In this document: piece after piece, positions 6,435 through 11,987 of the stretch
Position numbering within the stretch: the stretch's first letter is position 1
Layout: every line of letters starts with the position of its first letter
NCBI RefSeq assembly: GCF_938030785.1
Contig: NZ_CALHIK010000108.1
Span: 1-11,987, forward strand
DNA: 11,987 bases
Origin: an uncultured Campylobacter sp.
GTDB taxonomy: Bacteria; Campylobacterota; Campylobacteria; Campylobacterales; Campylobacteraceae
Direction: 5' to 3'
The notes under the pieces: model-generated
Told to the model about the DNA's origin: nothing
The model's input: only the letters and a program-made list of their open reading frames with translations
Database searches by the model: none
Program-made: the position numbers and the translations under genes

Positions 6435-7523
6435 ATGAAACTTCCCAAACATCTTTTAGACCGCTACGCCGCGGAGCGCCAAAGCGCGGGCGAGGCGCAG
6501 CGGACGGCGAATGAGATCGCCTTTGCGCCGGTGGTCTTTCAAGTCTCGCGACTGATGAAAAAATTTGGAATTTTAAGTGCGCTTAATGAGGCACGAGACG
6601 GGCTAAGCATAAGTGAGATCGCGAAGAAGCTCTCGCTTAGCGAATACGCCGTAAAGCTGCTTCTGGAAAGCTCGCTTAGCATCGGCACGGTGCTACTGTG
6701 CGGCGAGAAATTTCGGCTTAGTAAGGCGGGGTATTTTCTGCTTACCGACGAGCTGGTGGGAGTGGATATGGACTTCATCCACGATGTGTGCTACAAGGGT
6801 CTATTTAGGCTCGAAGAGACGCTAAAATCGGGCAAACCCGAGGGGCTAAAGGTTTTTGGGCAGTGGGCTACGATCTACGAGGCGCTTTCTCATCTGCCGC
6901 CGCACGTGCGCAAGAGCTGGCTCGCGTTTGATCATTTTTATTCGGATTTGGCGTTTGAGCCCGCACTAAAGATCATTTTCTCGCGCAAGACGGATAAAAT
7001 TTTAGACGTAGGTGGCAATACGGGGCGCTTTGCTAAGCGGTGCGTAGGTTACGACGAAAATGTGCGCGTCACGATAATGGATCTTGCAGGGCAGATCGCG
7101 CTGATGAAAGACGCCGTCGCAGGCGCGCAGGGCGCTGAGCGTATAGAGGGGCTTGCGGCCGATCTGCTAGATGCTGCTACGCGCTTTCCGCGCGGCTTTG
7201 ACGCGATCTGGCTCAGTCAGTTTCTGGACTGCTTTGCAGAGGAGCAGATCGTAAGTATCCTCTCGCGTGCGGCGGAGTCGATGAGTGCGGAGACGCGGCT
7301 TTATATTTTGGAACCGTTTTGGGATAGGCAGCGCTACGAAACCGCTGCGTATAGTATGACGCAGATCAGCGTGTATTTCGCCGCGATGGCAAACGGCAAT
7401 AGCAAAATTTATCACTCCGACGATATGATTAAATTTGCGCAGCGCGCCGGGCTTAAAATTTCGCAAATTCACGACGGACTCGGCGTCGGACACACGCTGC
7501 TGTGCTGCGAAAGGGCGCGATGA
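6435..7523 (+). CDS. Class I SAM-dependent methyltransferase with N-terminal winged-helix dimerisation domain
   Basis: The 362-aa architecture is that of O-methyltransferases of the plant-COMT/hydroxyneurosporene type. Residues ~33-105 form a winged-helix dimerisation domain (LSISEIAKKLSLSEYAVKLL, then a FRLSKAGYFLL wing). The Rossmann domain begins with the SAM loop KILDVGGNTGRF (188-199), the ribose-binding acidic residue is in TIMDLAG (D216), an adenine-region Asp is in AADLLD, then IWLSQFLDCF (258-267) and the strand ILEPF (291-295). Residues SQF/LDCF replace the usual HVLHDW-type motif, so the catalytic His of many family members is not obvious and the substrate is unknown. CAGGATCG precedes the ATG. 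The TGA overlaps the next gene's ATG (ATGA), giving a two-gene operon. Confidence 0.88.
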   Translation: MKLPKHLLDRYAAERQSAGEAQRTANEIAFAPVVFQVSRLMKKFGILSALNEARDGLSISEIAKKLSLSEYAVKLLLESSLSIGTVLLCGEKFRLSKAGYFLLTDELVGVDMDFIHDVCYKGLFRLEETLKSGKPEGLKVFGQWATIYEALSHLPPHVRKSWLAFDHFYSDLAFEPALKIIFSRKTDKILDVGGNTGRFAKRCVGYDENVRVTIMDLAGQIALMKDAVAGAQGAERIEGLAADLLDAATRFPRGFDAIWLSQFLDCFAEEQIVSILSRAAESMSAETRLYILEPFWDRQRYETAAYSMTQISVYFAAMANGNSKIYHSDDMIKFAQRAGLKISQIHDGLGVGHTLLCCERAR

Positions 7524-8002
7524 TGGACGCGCAAAGCTTAAGCGCGCGGCTAAATAAGCCGATTAAAATTTTACTAGTGCTACTTGGAATCGGAATTTTG
7601 GCAAATGTGGCGATGGAATTTTATGCGGAGAAACAACGCGGCGAGCTAGAGCGAAACTTCTGCGAAAGTAAACAGGTGCGAGATGCGCTAGCGCGGATAA
7701 ACGAGGGCGCGCCGCGCAGGATCGACGATGCTACGACCCTAAAAGGCGCCGCATGCGAAGAGGGTAGCTTCATATACGATTACGCGCTAAATAGCTCGCC
7801 AAATTTAGATCTTAGCGCGCTGGATGCGGGTGATGCGGAAATTTTAAAAGAGATGCTATTTGCCAAGGCGAAAGCCGGCTTTTGCAGTGCGGAATTTTCG
7901 CAGCGCCTGCGGGAGCTAGGCAAAACGATGGTGTTAAATTACGAGATAGAGGGCTTGCCGCCGATAAAAATCGCGCTCGATAAAAACGCCTGCGAAAGAT
8001 AA
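7520..8002 (+). CDS. Small membrane-anchored four-cysteine protein, paralogue of the convergent neighbour
   Basis: No named family is recognised. The ATG at 7520 overlaps the methyltransferase TGA (ATGA) and has AAAGGG 4 nt upstream; a GTG at 7502 would add six residues but is less likely. The 160-aa product has one membrane helix (~15-34, IKILLVLLGIGILANVAMEF) near its N-terminus, with the remainder probably in the periplasm. C48, C79, C122 and C158 match C20, C51, C94 and C129 of the 8069-8461 product in spacing (31, 43, 36 versus 31, 43, 35). Shared text includes IN-xx-AP-x-R-x-D, TTL-x-GA-x-C and G-x-FIY-x-Y-x-LN. Two disulfides are plausible (inference). Co-translation with the methyltransferase may be functional or incidental. 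Confidence 0.85.
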   Translation: MMDAQSLSARLNKPIKILLVLLGIGILANVAMEFYAEKQRGELERNFCESKQVRDALARINEGAPRRIDDATTLKGAACEEGSFIYDYALNSSPNLDLSALDAGDAEILKEMLFAKAKAGFCSAEFSQRLRELGKTMVLNYEIEGLPPIKIALDKNACER

Positions 8003-8022
8003 TCTGCGAAGAGCCATAGAGG

Positions 8023-8049
8023 AAATGCCCGCAAAGCTTACGGGCATTT
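8023..8049. terminator. Intrinsic terminator between convergent paralogues
   Basis: Perfect 9-bp stem AAATGCCCG (8023-8031) / CGGGCATTT (8041-8049) with a 9-nt loop, followed on the plus strand by TGAAATTTTA. It lies in the 66-nt gap between two converging genes and probably ends both transcripts, more strongly on the plus strand. Confidence 0.8.
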
Positions 8050-8068
8050 TGAAATTTTAGAATTTGAA

Positions 8069-8461
8069 TTAGTTGCAATCGCTAGGTTTAAATTCCACCC
8101 GCATAAATTCCGAGCCGTTTTTTAGCTTATAGACCCACACTGCGCCGTTTATCAAGGAGTGCATAACCTTCATATTCTCGCAAAAAATCTGTTTATTTTG
8201 GCTGTCTACGACGTTTTGCATTACGTTTTTTTGCGTATCGTTGATACTGTCAAATTTTAGCCCCATGCCGTCGTTTAGCTCGTAGTTGTAGATAAAAGTG
8301 CCGTCTTTGCACTCGGCGCCCGTTAAAGTGGTAATCTCATCGACTCTCAGCGGCGCACTCTTATTGATACCTTCTACGGCGGCTTTGAGTTGGACATTAT
8401 CGCAGCTTGGTGCCGCAAAAAGCGCTCCGCAAACAAGCGGAAGTAGTAGAAATTTTTTCAT
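8069..8461 (-). CDS. Secreted four-cysteine protein, paralogue of the convergent membrane-anchored protein
   Basis: The start is the ATG at 8461: AAGGAG lies 5 nt before it, while the longer frame begins with a TTG inside that ribosome site. The 130-aa product begins with a signal peptide (MKKFLLLPLVCGALFAA, cleavage near residue 17) and no lipobox, so the mature protein should be periplasmic. C20, C51, C94 and C129 align in spacing with the 7520-8002 product, and blocks such as INKSAPLRVDEITTLTGAEC and GTFIYNYELN are clearly shared. The last third (VWVYKLKNGSEFMRVEF) looks like beta strands. No known domain is recognised; a small periplasmic binding or inhibitor-like fold is only a guess. 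It is transcribed convergently with its paralogue and has its own promoter candidate. Confidence 0.85.
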   Translation of the reverse strand: MKKFLLLPLVCGALFAAPSCDNVQLKAAVEGINKSAPLRVDEITTLTGAECKDGTFIYNYELNDGMGLKFDSINDTQKNVMQNVVDSQNKQIFCENMKVMHSLINGAVWVYKLKNGSEFMRVEFKPSDCN

Positions 8462-8487
8462 TTCATCTCCTTGCAAAATTTTTTAGA

Positions 8488-8493
8488 ATGATA
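8488..8493 (-). promoter_or_regulatory. Putative -10 box (TATCAT) for the secreted four-cysteine protein
   Basis: On the minus strand TATCAT follows the AT-rich sequence TTAATATTAATTTTTG and lies 26 nt before the ATG at 8461. Similarity to TATAAT is moderate. Confidence 0.35.
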
Positions 8494-8734
8494 CAAAAAT
8501 TAATATTAATGAATGCTTTAAATTTACAAAGATAAATTCCGCTTTGCCGCACCCTAAATTTTAAAATTTCGCGTTATTTTTGCCGCCTTGCTACGCATGC
8601 TCACAAAACATAAGCGCTAATGCAAAAGACCGCCGGCAAATCGTCCGCCGCCTTGCTTAGAGCTTAGATCGTAGCAAAATTTACGAAAGATAGCGAAACG
8701 GGCGAGCTTTTAGCCTTTAAATGAGCTTTAGAGT

Positions 8735-8775
8735 TTTAAATTTAGGCTCGCTTCGCGCTTTTAAATTTAGATTTG
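8735..8775 (+). repeat. Composite repeat, copy 1
   Basis: TTTAAATTTAGGCTCGCTTC at 8735-8754 is followed, after a short GC-rich spacer, by TTTAAATTTAGATTTG at 8760-8775. Copy 2 at 8948-8997 has the same two parts with two mismatches in the first (GGTTCGCTCC). Confidence 0.6.
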
Positions 8776-8857
8776 TCCCACACGGGCGCGCCGTTGTCGC
8801 GGATATACTTTGCATTTTGGCTAAAATTTAGATTTGTACGTTCCGTATTTTGGCGCA

Positions 8858-8927
8858 TCGATCAGACTTTAAAATTTCGCAAAATTCCGATGCGTCGATC
8901 AGCTTTTAAAATTTTGCGAAATTACAG
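8858..8927 (+). repeat. Imperfect tandem repeat, period 37
   Basis: TCGATCAG starts at 8858 and again at 8895, each followed by C/TTTTAAAATTT and then C/T-GC-A/G-AAATT. The two units also contain a perfect 14-nt inverted pair, AATTTCGCAAAATT (8873-8886) and AATTTTGCGAAATT (8910-8923), able to form a hairpin. Confidence 0.55.
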
Positions 8928-8933
8928 CGCATG

Positions 8934-8981
8934 GCTCACAGGCGGGCTTTAAATTTAGGTTCGCTCCGCTCGCCCGTGAGC
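8934..8981. repeat. Inverted repeat (hairpin) enclosing part of composite repeat copy 2
   Basis: GCTCACAGGCGGGC (8934-8947) and GCTCGCCCGTGAGC (8968-8981) pair over 14 positions with one mismatch and one G-T wobble, around a 20-nt loop that contains TTTAAATTTAGG. Confidence 0.55.
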
Positions 8982-8997
8982 TTTAAATTTAGATTTG
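8948..8997 (+). repeat. Composite repeat, copy 2
   Basis: TTTAAATTTAGGTTCGCTCC at 8948-8967 and TTTAAATTTAGATTTG at 8982-8997 repeat the two-part element at 8735-8775, with a longer spacer carrying one arm of the 8934-8981 hairpin. Confidence 0.6.
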
Positions 8998-9115
8998 CTC
9001 TGCCGCCTTGCGATACGCCGCCGTTTTGTGACGCACCGCTAAGAACCCCGCGTAAAAAGCGCCGCACCGACCGCTCGCACCGAAGCAAATAGCGAGCCGA
9101 TGCGAATTTAAAATT

Positions 9116-9733
9116 TTACTTCGCGGCGTCGATTGCGCTCAAAATCTCTCTAGCGTGCACGGCGTAGTCGTTCGCCATCGCCTTTTGAAAAATCCCGCCG
9201 ATCTGCGCGTATGAGCCGCTGCCGCTGCCGAAAAACTCCTCCTCGCCGTAGTTGCGCTCGTTTACCGCGATGTTTTGGTTGTAGATCTGCCTTCCGTTTT
9301 TAAACATTTTTAGGCGCAGATTGTAGCGCACGAAGGGCTTGGCGGAGACGTCGATGCCGTCGGAGCTGTAAAAGCCGAAGCCGAACGAGCCGATCTCGGG
9401 GCTGATGACTAGCCCCTTGCCTTGCAGCGCCTTTTCGTCGCTCGTTACTTCGGCGCGCCTTAGATAGGTGCCGAAGAAGCGTTTTGCCTCGCCGCCTACG
9501 AACTCGCCGACGCTCATTTTAAGCTCGTCGTCTCTACCCAGCTGCGAGCTTGAGGTATATTTTTTGACTTCCATCAGCTCGCTTGGGATGTAGATCAGGG
9601 CGCTTTGCATGGAGTTATCGACGCCGATTGTGTCGTCAAAAGGCGCCACGTCTGCATTTTTATTGAATTGCGCCTCATGAGCGCAGCCGCTAAATAGCGC
9701 GCAAACTATTGCGGCTAGAAGGAATTTTTTCAT
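9116..9733 (-). CDS. Lipoprotein of unknown function
   Basis: The 205-aa product has a lipoprotein signal peptide ending in the lipobox LFSGC, so C17 should be acylated and the protein anchored to the inner or outer membrane on the periplasmic side. The mature part is mixed alpha/beta with strands such as ALIYIPSEL, LVISPEIGSFGFGFYSS and VRYNLRLKMF, then an NGRQIYNQNIAVNERNYG block, and a Gly/Ser-rich FFGSGSGSYAQIGG turn before a C-terminal helix. I do not recognise a named family. GGAGTAAGCA precedes the ATG. It is monocistronic or last in a unit: the frameshifted gene upstream ends 79 nt before it, with one copy of the 30-bp repeat in between. Confidence 0.85.
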   Translation of the reverse strand: MKKFLLAAIVCALFSGCAHEAQFNKNADVAPFDDTIGVDNSMQSALIYIPSELMEVKKYTSSSQLGRDDELKMSVGEFVGGEAKRFFGTYLRRAEVTSDEKALQGKGLVISPEIGSFGFGFYSSDGIDVSAKPFVRYNLRLKMFKNGRQIYNQNIAVNERNYGEEEFFGSGSGSYAQIGGIFQKAMANDYAVHAREILSAIDAAK

Positions 9734-9760
9734 TGCTTACTCCGTGTGAAAATTTTTGTA

Positions 9761-9766
9761 ATTCTA
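9761..9766 (-). promoter_or_regulatory. Putative -10 box (TAGAAT) for the lipoprotein gene
   Basis: TAGAAT on the minus strand lies 27 nt before the lipoprotein ATG. Its first two bases are the last two of the 30-bp repeat copy at 9765-9794, so the repeat forms the upstream part of this promoter. Confidence 0.4.
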
Positions 9767-9794
9767 CCCCGCGGGTCTAAATTTTACGCTGAAA
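9765..9794 (+). repeat. 30-bp direct repeat, left copy
   Basis: Begins TACCCCGCGGGTC and ends TTTTACGCTGAAA. It is identical over all 30 bases to 10978-11007, and the flanks differ immediately outside. It lies between the end of the frameshifted gene and the lipoprotein promoter. Confidence 0.9.
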
Positions 9795-9812
9795 CGGGCG
9801 GAATTCCGCTCT

Positions 9813-10187
9813 CTAATCCAAGCTAAAAAACCGTCTAAGCTTTCGCTTAAACGTGTCTTTTGGAATTTGCGTATCGCTAAAGTCGTCGCTCCAAATTTCG
9901 TTCTTGTCGGTAAATAAACCTTTATTCTGCGCCTGCGGCATAAAGACTGTTTTATTTGTAACTTGGACGTCCTTTTGCTTAAAATACTCTAATATCTCAT
10001 CCAGATCCCGCCTGGAGTATATATTTATAAGAAAATAATTTCTGTTTTTAAATCTTAGCACGATATTTTTGCGGATTAAGCCCAAAGGTTCTGTTGCTCT
10101 TACCAGCATATAAATTTTAAACGGCAAGATGAATAATATAAAATTTATCGTATGATATAAAAACAATACAGCCTTTCCTATGTGCAA
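9813..10187 (-). CDS. C-terminal part of a frameshifted membrane-protein gene
   Basis: This frame opens only at a weak TTG (10187) just after an in-frame TAG, has no ribosome site, and overlaps the preceding frame by 71 nt. It begins with a hydrophobic segment (AVLFLYHTINFILFILPFKIYML) and continues into a soluble tail. Part of that tail, GLIRKNIVLRFKNRNYFLIN followed by SRRDLDEILEYFKQK, resembles the C-terminus of the 11019-11708 product (GLRLRDCLLLRGK, then SRAEREALRIYFLKN). Removing one base from the GGGG run at 10188-10191 joins this frame to the 10117-10665 frame into a single 283-residue protein. I therefore read it as the distal half of a broken gene. The DNA is clearly more AT-rich than its neighbours, suggesting different ancestry. 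Confidence 0.65.
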   Translation of the reverse strand: MHIGKAVLFLYHTINFILFILPFKIYMLVRATEPLGLIRKNIVLRFKNRNYFLINIYSRRDLDEILEYFKQKDVQVTNKTVFMPQAQNKGLFTDKNEIWSDDFSDTQIPKDTFKRKLRRFFSLD

Positions 10188-10665
10188 CCCCTATGGACGA
10201 TTTTTTATACAGCTCGTATGACGTAAAATAGTGGAATCTGCCGAAGCTATTATATAATTCCGATATAACACAAAAGCTCGCCTTATCCACGTCGCAGGCG
10301 TTGCCAATTTTTATTACTTCCTCTTTCTTTACGAAATAAAATTTATTTAACGCTTGATTTAACGATCCCGGTTTGTCGTCAAAAGCATTTATATAGCTAA
10401 TTTTATTATTTTCCAACAAAAAATACGCGGGGCTGCCCTTTCTTTTAATAGGCCAAAGTAATGTAGCTGGTAACAATAAAAAAACTACTACGATAAACAT
10501 AACTAAATCGGCACTAAAATGCGTGTAAAATTTCAAGTTTAACGGAGTAACTTCTAGATTGAATATTTTATATAGGCAACCGAGTGAAAGGAAAAGAACT
10601 ATATCGTTTTGAAAGTAAACCGCTCTATCTATGATTTTGATCGGCTCTTTGTCGTAATCCCTCAT
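10117..10665 (-). CDS. N-terminal part of a frameshifted membrane-protein gene
   Basis: The start is the ATG at 10665, preceded by AAAAGGAATTTT (a good ribosome site); the frame stays open up to a GTG at 10710. The 182-residue product has two hydrophobic segments: ~21-35 (DIVLFLSLGCLYKIF) and ~52-71 (ADLVMFIVVVFLLLPATLLW). After KRKGSPAYFLLENNKISY comes a mixed soluble region. The tail beyond SSIG (frame 1 after the GGGG run) is probably not native; shifting by one base there continues into the 9813-10187 frame with a third hydrophobic segment. Overall order resembles the intact 11019-11708 protein: two N-terminal helices, soluble middle, helices, SR-rich C-terminus. The DNA is AT-rich, unlike the flanks. 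Function unknown; the gene is likely inactive unless the frameshift is a sequencing error or is bypassed. Confidence 0.65.
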   Translation of the reverse strand: MRDYDKEPIKIIDRAVYFQNDIVLFLSLGCLYKIFNLEVTPLNLKFYTHFSADLVMFIVVVFLLLPATLLWPIKRKGSPAYFLLENNKISYINAFDDKPGSLNQALNKFYFVKKEEVIKIGNACDVDKASFCVISELYNSFGRFHYFTSYELYKKSSIGVAHRKGCIVFISYDKFYIIHLAV

Positions 10666-10700
10666 AAAATTCCTTTTCGGTATGATTTTTGACGAAGCGC

Positions 10701-10709
10701 ATTTTATCA
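10701..10709 (-). promoter_or_regulatory. Putative extended -10 (TGATAAAAT) for the frameshifted gene
   Basis: On the minus strand TGA-TAAAAT lies 35 nt before the ATG at 10665. If real, the broken gene keeps its own promoter inside the repeat-bounded segment. Confidence 0.4.
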
Positions 10710-10863
10710 CCGTCTCGCTTTCGACGCGTTTAAGAGCGCAGGATATTTGCAGAGGCGCTTGTGGCGAGGCGAGTCGAGACGAGACGAGCAGTGGTTATCC
10801 GTAAGCGGACACTAGCGGTTTATCTGCGACCGCTTAGAGGACTGCTTCGGGTACCGAGCGATC

Positions 10864-10980
10864 TCATCTGCGATTGCCGCGGGCGGAATTTTGCTCGAAA
10901 TCCAGCCTCAATCTCGCCGCGAAATACTTGCGCAGCATCCGCCTTTGTGCTTCGTTTACGTTTAGCCGTAGCCAGATTAC
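10864..10980 (-). pseudogene. Truncated C-terminal fragment resembling the adjacent membrane-protein family
   Basis: A minus-strand frame beginning at the inner edge of the right 30-bp repeat reads VIWLRLNVNEAQRRMLRKYF and then AARLRLDFEQ before a TGA at 10864. It resembles the C-terminal VFFCIRPSRAEREALRIYF of the 11019-11708 product and the SRRDLDEILEYF region of the 9813 frame. No start codon or ribosome site is available, and the upstream part is missing, cut at the repeat boundary. I call it a leftover C-terminal tail. The similarity is short, so this is moderate evidence only. The rest of 10711-10863 shows no gene; it has CGAGA-type short repeats near 10764-10788. Confidence 0.45.
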
Positions 10981-11007
10981 CCCGCGGGTCTAAATTTTAC
11001 GCTGAAA
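10978..11007 (+). repeat. 30-bp direct repeat, right copy
   Basis: Identical to 9765-9794 over 30 bases. It lies 11 nt beyond the stop of the 11019-11708 gene, and the truncated C-terminal fragment starts at its other edge. Confidence 0.9.
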
Positions 11008-11018
11008 ACCGAAAAATT

Positions 11019-11708
11019 TCACGCCTTAATGTCGTAGCTGGAATTTTTCAAAAAATATATGCGTAAAGCTTCGCGCTCGGCGCGGCTGGGACGGATGCAA
11101 AAAAATACCGCCGCGCCCGTATCGTCCTTGCCGCGCAGTAGCAGGCAGTCGCGCAGTCGTAGCCCCGCTCGTCCGTCTAGCCTTCGCGCGACGACGAGCT
11201 TTGAAGCGATCAAAATCGCAAAAATGCCCGCCGCTGCATAGATCGCAGCCTCGGCAAAGCCGAATTTGATCGTCAAAAACACGCCCGCGACGTATGCGAA
11301 AAGAAGCAAGAATTTTAAAATTTCTTGCAGTTTCAAAAACCGTTCGTAGCTTAGAAACGGCACGCGAAACGTCCGCACGAAGCCGAACGACGGCTCTATC
11401 AGATCGACGCATCCAAGCATAAGATCGTATTTGTCTAGCCCTCTGCGAAAGGATATTTCAAGCCCGTCAAATTCCACGCGCGCCGCCTCTTTACTGCCGC
11501 TTCGCAGATAAAGTAACTCTAAAAACATAAAAACGATCGTCAGGCTGGGCTTGGCTTGCTGCGAGCGTAGCGGGCTGTCCGTGTAAAACAGCTCCCCCGA
11601 TCCGCCGATGTCCAAAGAGATAAAAATGCAAAAAAACGCAAGGATCGCTACGGAGAAAATTCTATAAAATGTATCGTCGCAGATGAGGCTGAATTCGGGC
11701 TTTTGCAT
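11019..11708 (-). CDS. Multi-pass membrane protein of unknown function
   Basis: The 229-aa product has hydrophobic segments at ~14-33 (FYRIFSVAILAFFCIFISLD), ~55-69, ~129-150 (LKFLLLFAYVAGVFLTIKFG) and ~152-173 (AEAAIYAAAGIFAILIASKLVV), with a soluble stretch (~70-128) between the helix pairs and a charged C-terminal tail ending in SRAEREALRIYFLKN. No named family is recognised; the layout recalls small inner-membrane proteins with a PH-like cytoplasmic part, but this is a guess. The ATG shares its T with the TAA of the upstream acetyltransferase gene (TAATG) and no ribosome site is visible, so translation is probably coupled. The C-terminus resembles the frameshifted and truncated copies downstream, making this the intact member of a small local family. 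Confidence 0.8.
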   Translation of the reverse strand: MQKPEFSLICDDTFYRIFSVAILAFFCIFISLDIGGSGELFYTDSPLRSQQAKPSLTIVFMFLELLYLRSGSKEAARVEFDGLEISFRRGLDKYDLMLGCVDLIEPSFGFVRTFRVPFLSYERFLKLQEILKFLLLFAYVAGVFLTIKFGFAEAAIYAAAGIFAILIASKLVVARRLDGRAGLRLRDCLLLRGKDDTGAAVFFCIRPSRAEREALRIYFLKNSSYDIKA

Positions 11709-11987
11709 TAGTTTTTATATAGCGGCGCGTCGGTGATTTTAAATCTAAATTTATTGCCTGCGCCGATAAATTTTACGAAGCTCGCTACGTCAAATCCCTG
11801 CTGCGGCGCGCTTAGCGGCGGCTTGGCAAGGATCTCGAAGCTTAGGCCTGCATAGTTGAAAAACTTGCCGCAGCGCCGAAAGCCGTGCCTGCCGTAGAAT
11901 TCTATCCGGCGCAGGCGCTGCGCGAGGTTGGGCGCGTCCTCGTGCGGCGGCTCGACGTCAAGGACGATTTGCGCGCGCGGATTTTGC
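11708..11987 (-). CDS. GNAT-family N-acetyltransferase, C-terminal part
   Basis: A minus-strand frame enters from the right edge and ends with TAA at 11708; 92 residues are visible. The part IVLDVEPP followed by LAQRLRRIEFYGRHGFRR is the typical GNAT end: a strand leading to the R-x-x-FY-x-x-x-GF motif, then CGKFFNYAGLSFEILAKPP for the last strands. GNAT enzymes transfer acetyl from acetyl-CoA to an amine; the substrate cannot be predicted. The acetyl-CoA-binding loop should lie just outside the window. The stop overlaps the next ATG by one base, so the two form an operon. Confidence 0.75.
   Translation of the reverse strand, partial: QNPRAQIVLDVEPPHEDAPNLAQRLRRIEFYGRHGFRRCGKFFNYAGLSFEILAKPPLSAPQQGFDVASFVKFIGAGNKFRFKITDAPLYKN

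Larger units (their letters stand above)
8494..9115. other. Gene-free, repeat-rich intergenic region
   Basis: I find no convincing reading frame on either strand in these ~620 bases. The DNA mixes TTTAAATTTAG blocks with GC-rich blocks. It contains three copies of GCCGCCTTGC (8582-8591, 8647-8656, 9002-9011), a duplicated composite element (8735-8775 and 8948-8997), a 37-nt-period tandem duplication around 8858-8927, and several hairpins. It may be eroded genic DNA, a cluster of intergenic repeats, or a non-coding RNA locus; the sequence alone does not decide. Confidence 0.6.

Noticed and set aside
8735..8997. CRISPR array in the repeat-rich intergenic region
   Set aside because: Only two or three copies of unlike elements with unequal spacing, and no cas genes nearby.
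9798..9809. 12-bp palindrome GCGGAATTCCGC as an operator or recombination site
   Set aside because: Single occurrence next to the repeat with no partner; short palindromes around GAATTC/AAATTT are expected by chance here.
10188..10191. GGGG run as a phase-variation switch
   Set aside because: Campylobacter contingency tracts are normally 8 or more G; four G are too few for frequent slippage. A fixed mutation or sequencing error is more likely.
10761..11066. Plus-strand frame of 101 codons crossing the right 30-bp repeat
   Set aside because: Arg-rich, low plausibility composition, starts in CGAGA-type repeats and overlaps the end of the intact minus-strand gene; no ribosome site or recognisable fold.
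11026..11412. Minus-strand 128-codon frame within the 11019-11708 gene
   Set aside because: Arg-rich shadow of the membrane-protein frame, whose hydrophobic pattern and coupled start are coherent.

Overview
The window looks like a chromosomal stretch of a relatively GC-rich Campylobacter, of the oral type (C. gracilis, C. rectus or C. showae; species not certain). The evidence is the abundance of AAATTT/TTTAAATTT words in and between genes, ilvE followed by an SPFH/Band-7 gene, mobA followed by pldA, and AT-rich TAGAAT/TAAAAT -10 boxes without clear -35 boxes. Most genes are on the minus strand. The exceptions are a two-gene plus-strand operon near 6.4-8.0 kb.

Layout. 1-1765 (minus): ilvE followed, with overlapping translation signals, by an SPFH/Band-7 membrane protein that runs off the left edge. 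2011-3667 (minus): mobA overlapping pldA, an outer-membrane phospholipase A with an unusual N-terminal extension. 3750-4526 (minus): an unrecognised protein built from three ~65-residue repeats. 4735-6177 (minus): a YgbA/NosP-type cysteine-rich protein and an AI-2E/PerM-family permease, with a 16-bp FNR/DNR-like palindrome in front of the ygbA-like gene. 6435-8002 (plus): a SAM methyltransferase and a small membrane-anchored protein with an ATGA overlap. 8069-8461 (minus): a secreted paralogue of that membrane-anchored protein, convergent with it and separated by a strong hairpin. 8494-9115: gene-free DNA with several direct and inverted repeats. 9116-9733 (minus): a lipoprotein. 9795-10977: a segment bracketed by a perfect 30-bp direct repeat. 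It holds an AT-rich membrane-protein gene split by a 1-nt frameshift and a truncated C-terminal gene fragment. 11019-11987 (minus): an intact membrane protein of apparently the same family, preceded by the end of a GNAT acetyltransferase.

How the parts relate. The left half is housekeeping: branched-chain amino acid metabolism, molybdenum cofactor, outer-membrane phospholipid turnover and nitrosative-stress-linked functions. The right half is accessory in character. The most interesting parts are (i) the repeat-bounded, apparently recombined locus of divergent membrane-protein paralogues at 9.76-11.7 kb, and (ii) a convergent pair of four-cysteine envelope proteins at 7.5-8.5 kb, one membrane-tethered and one secreted. 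No tRNA, rRNA, CRISPR array or recognisable insertion sequence was seen.
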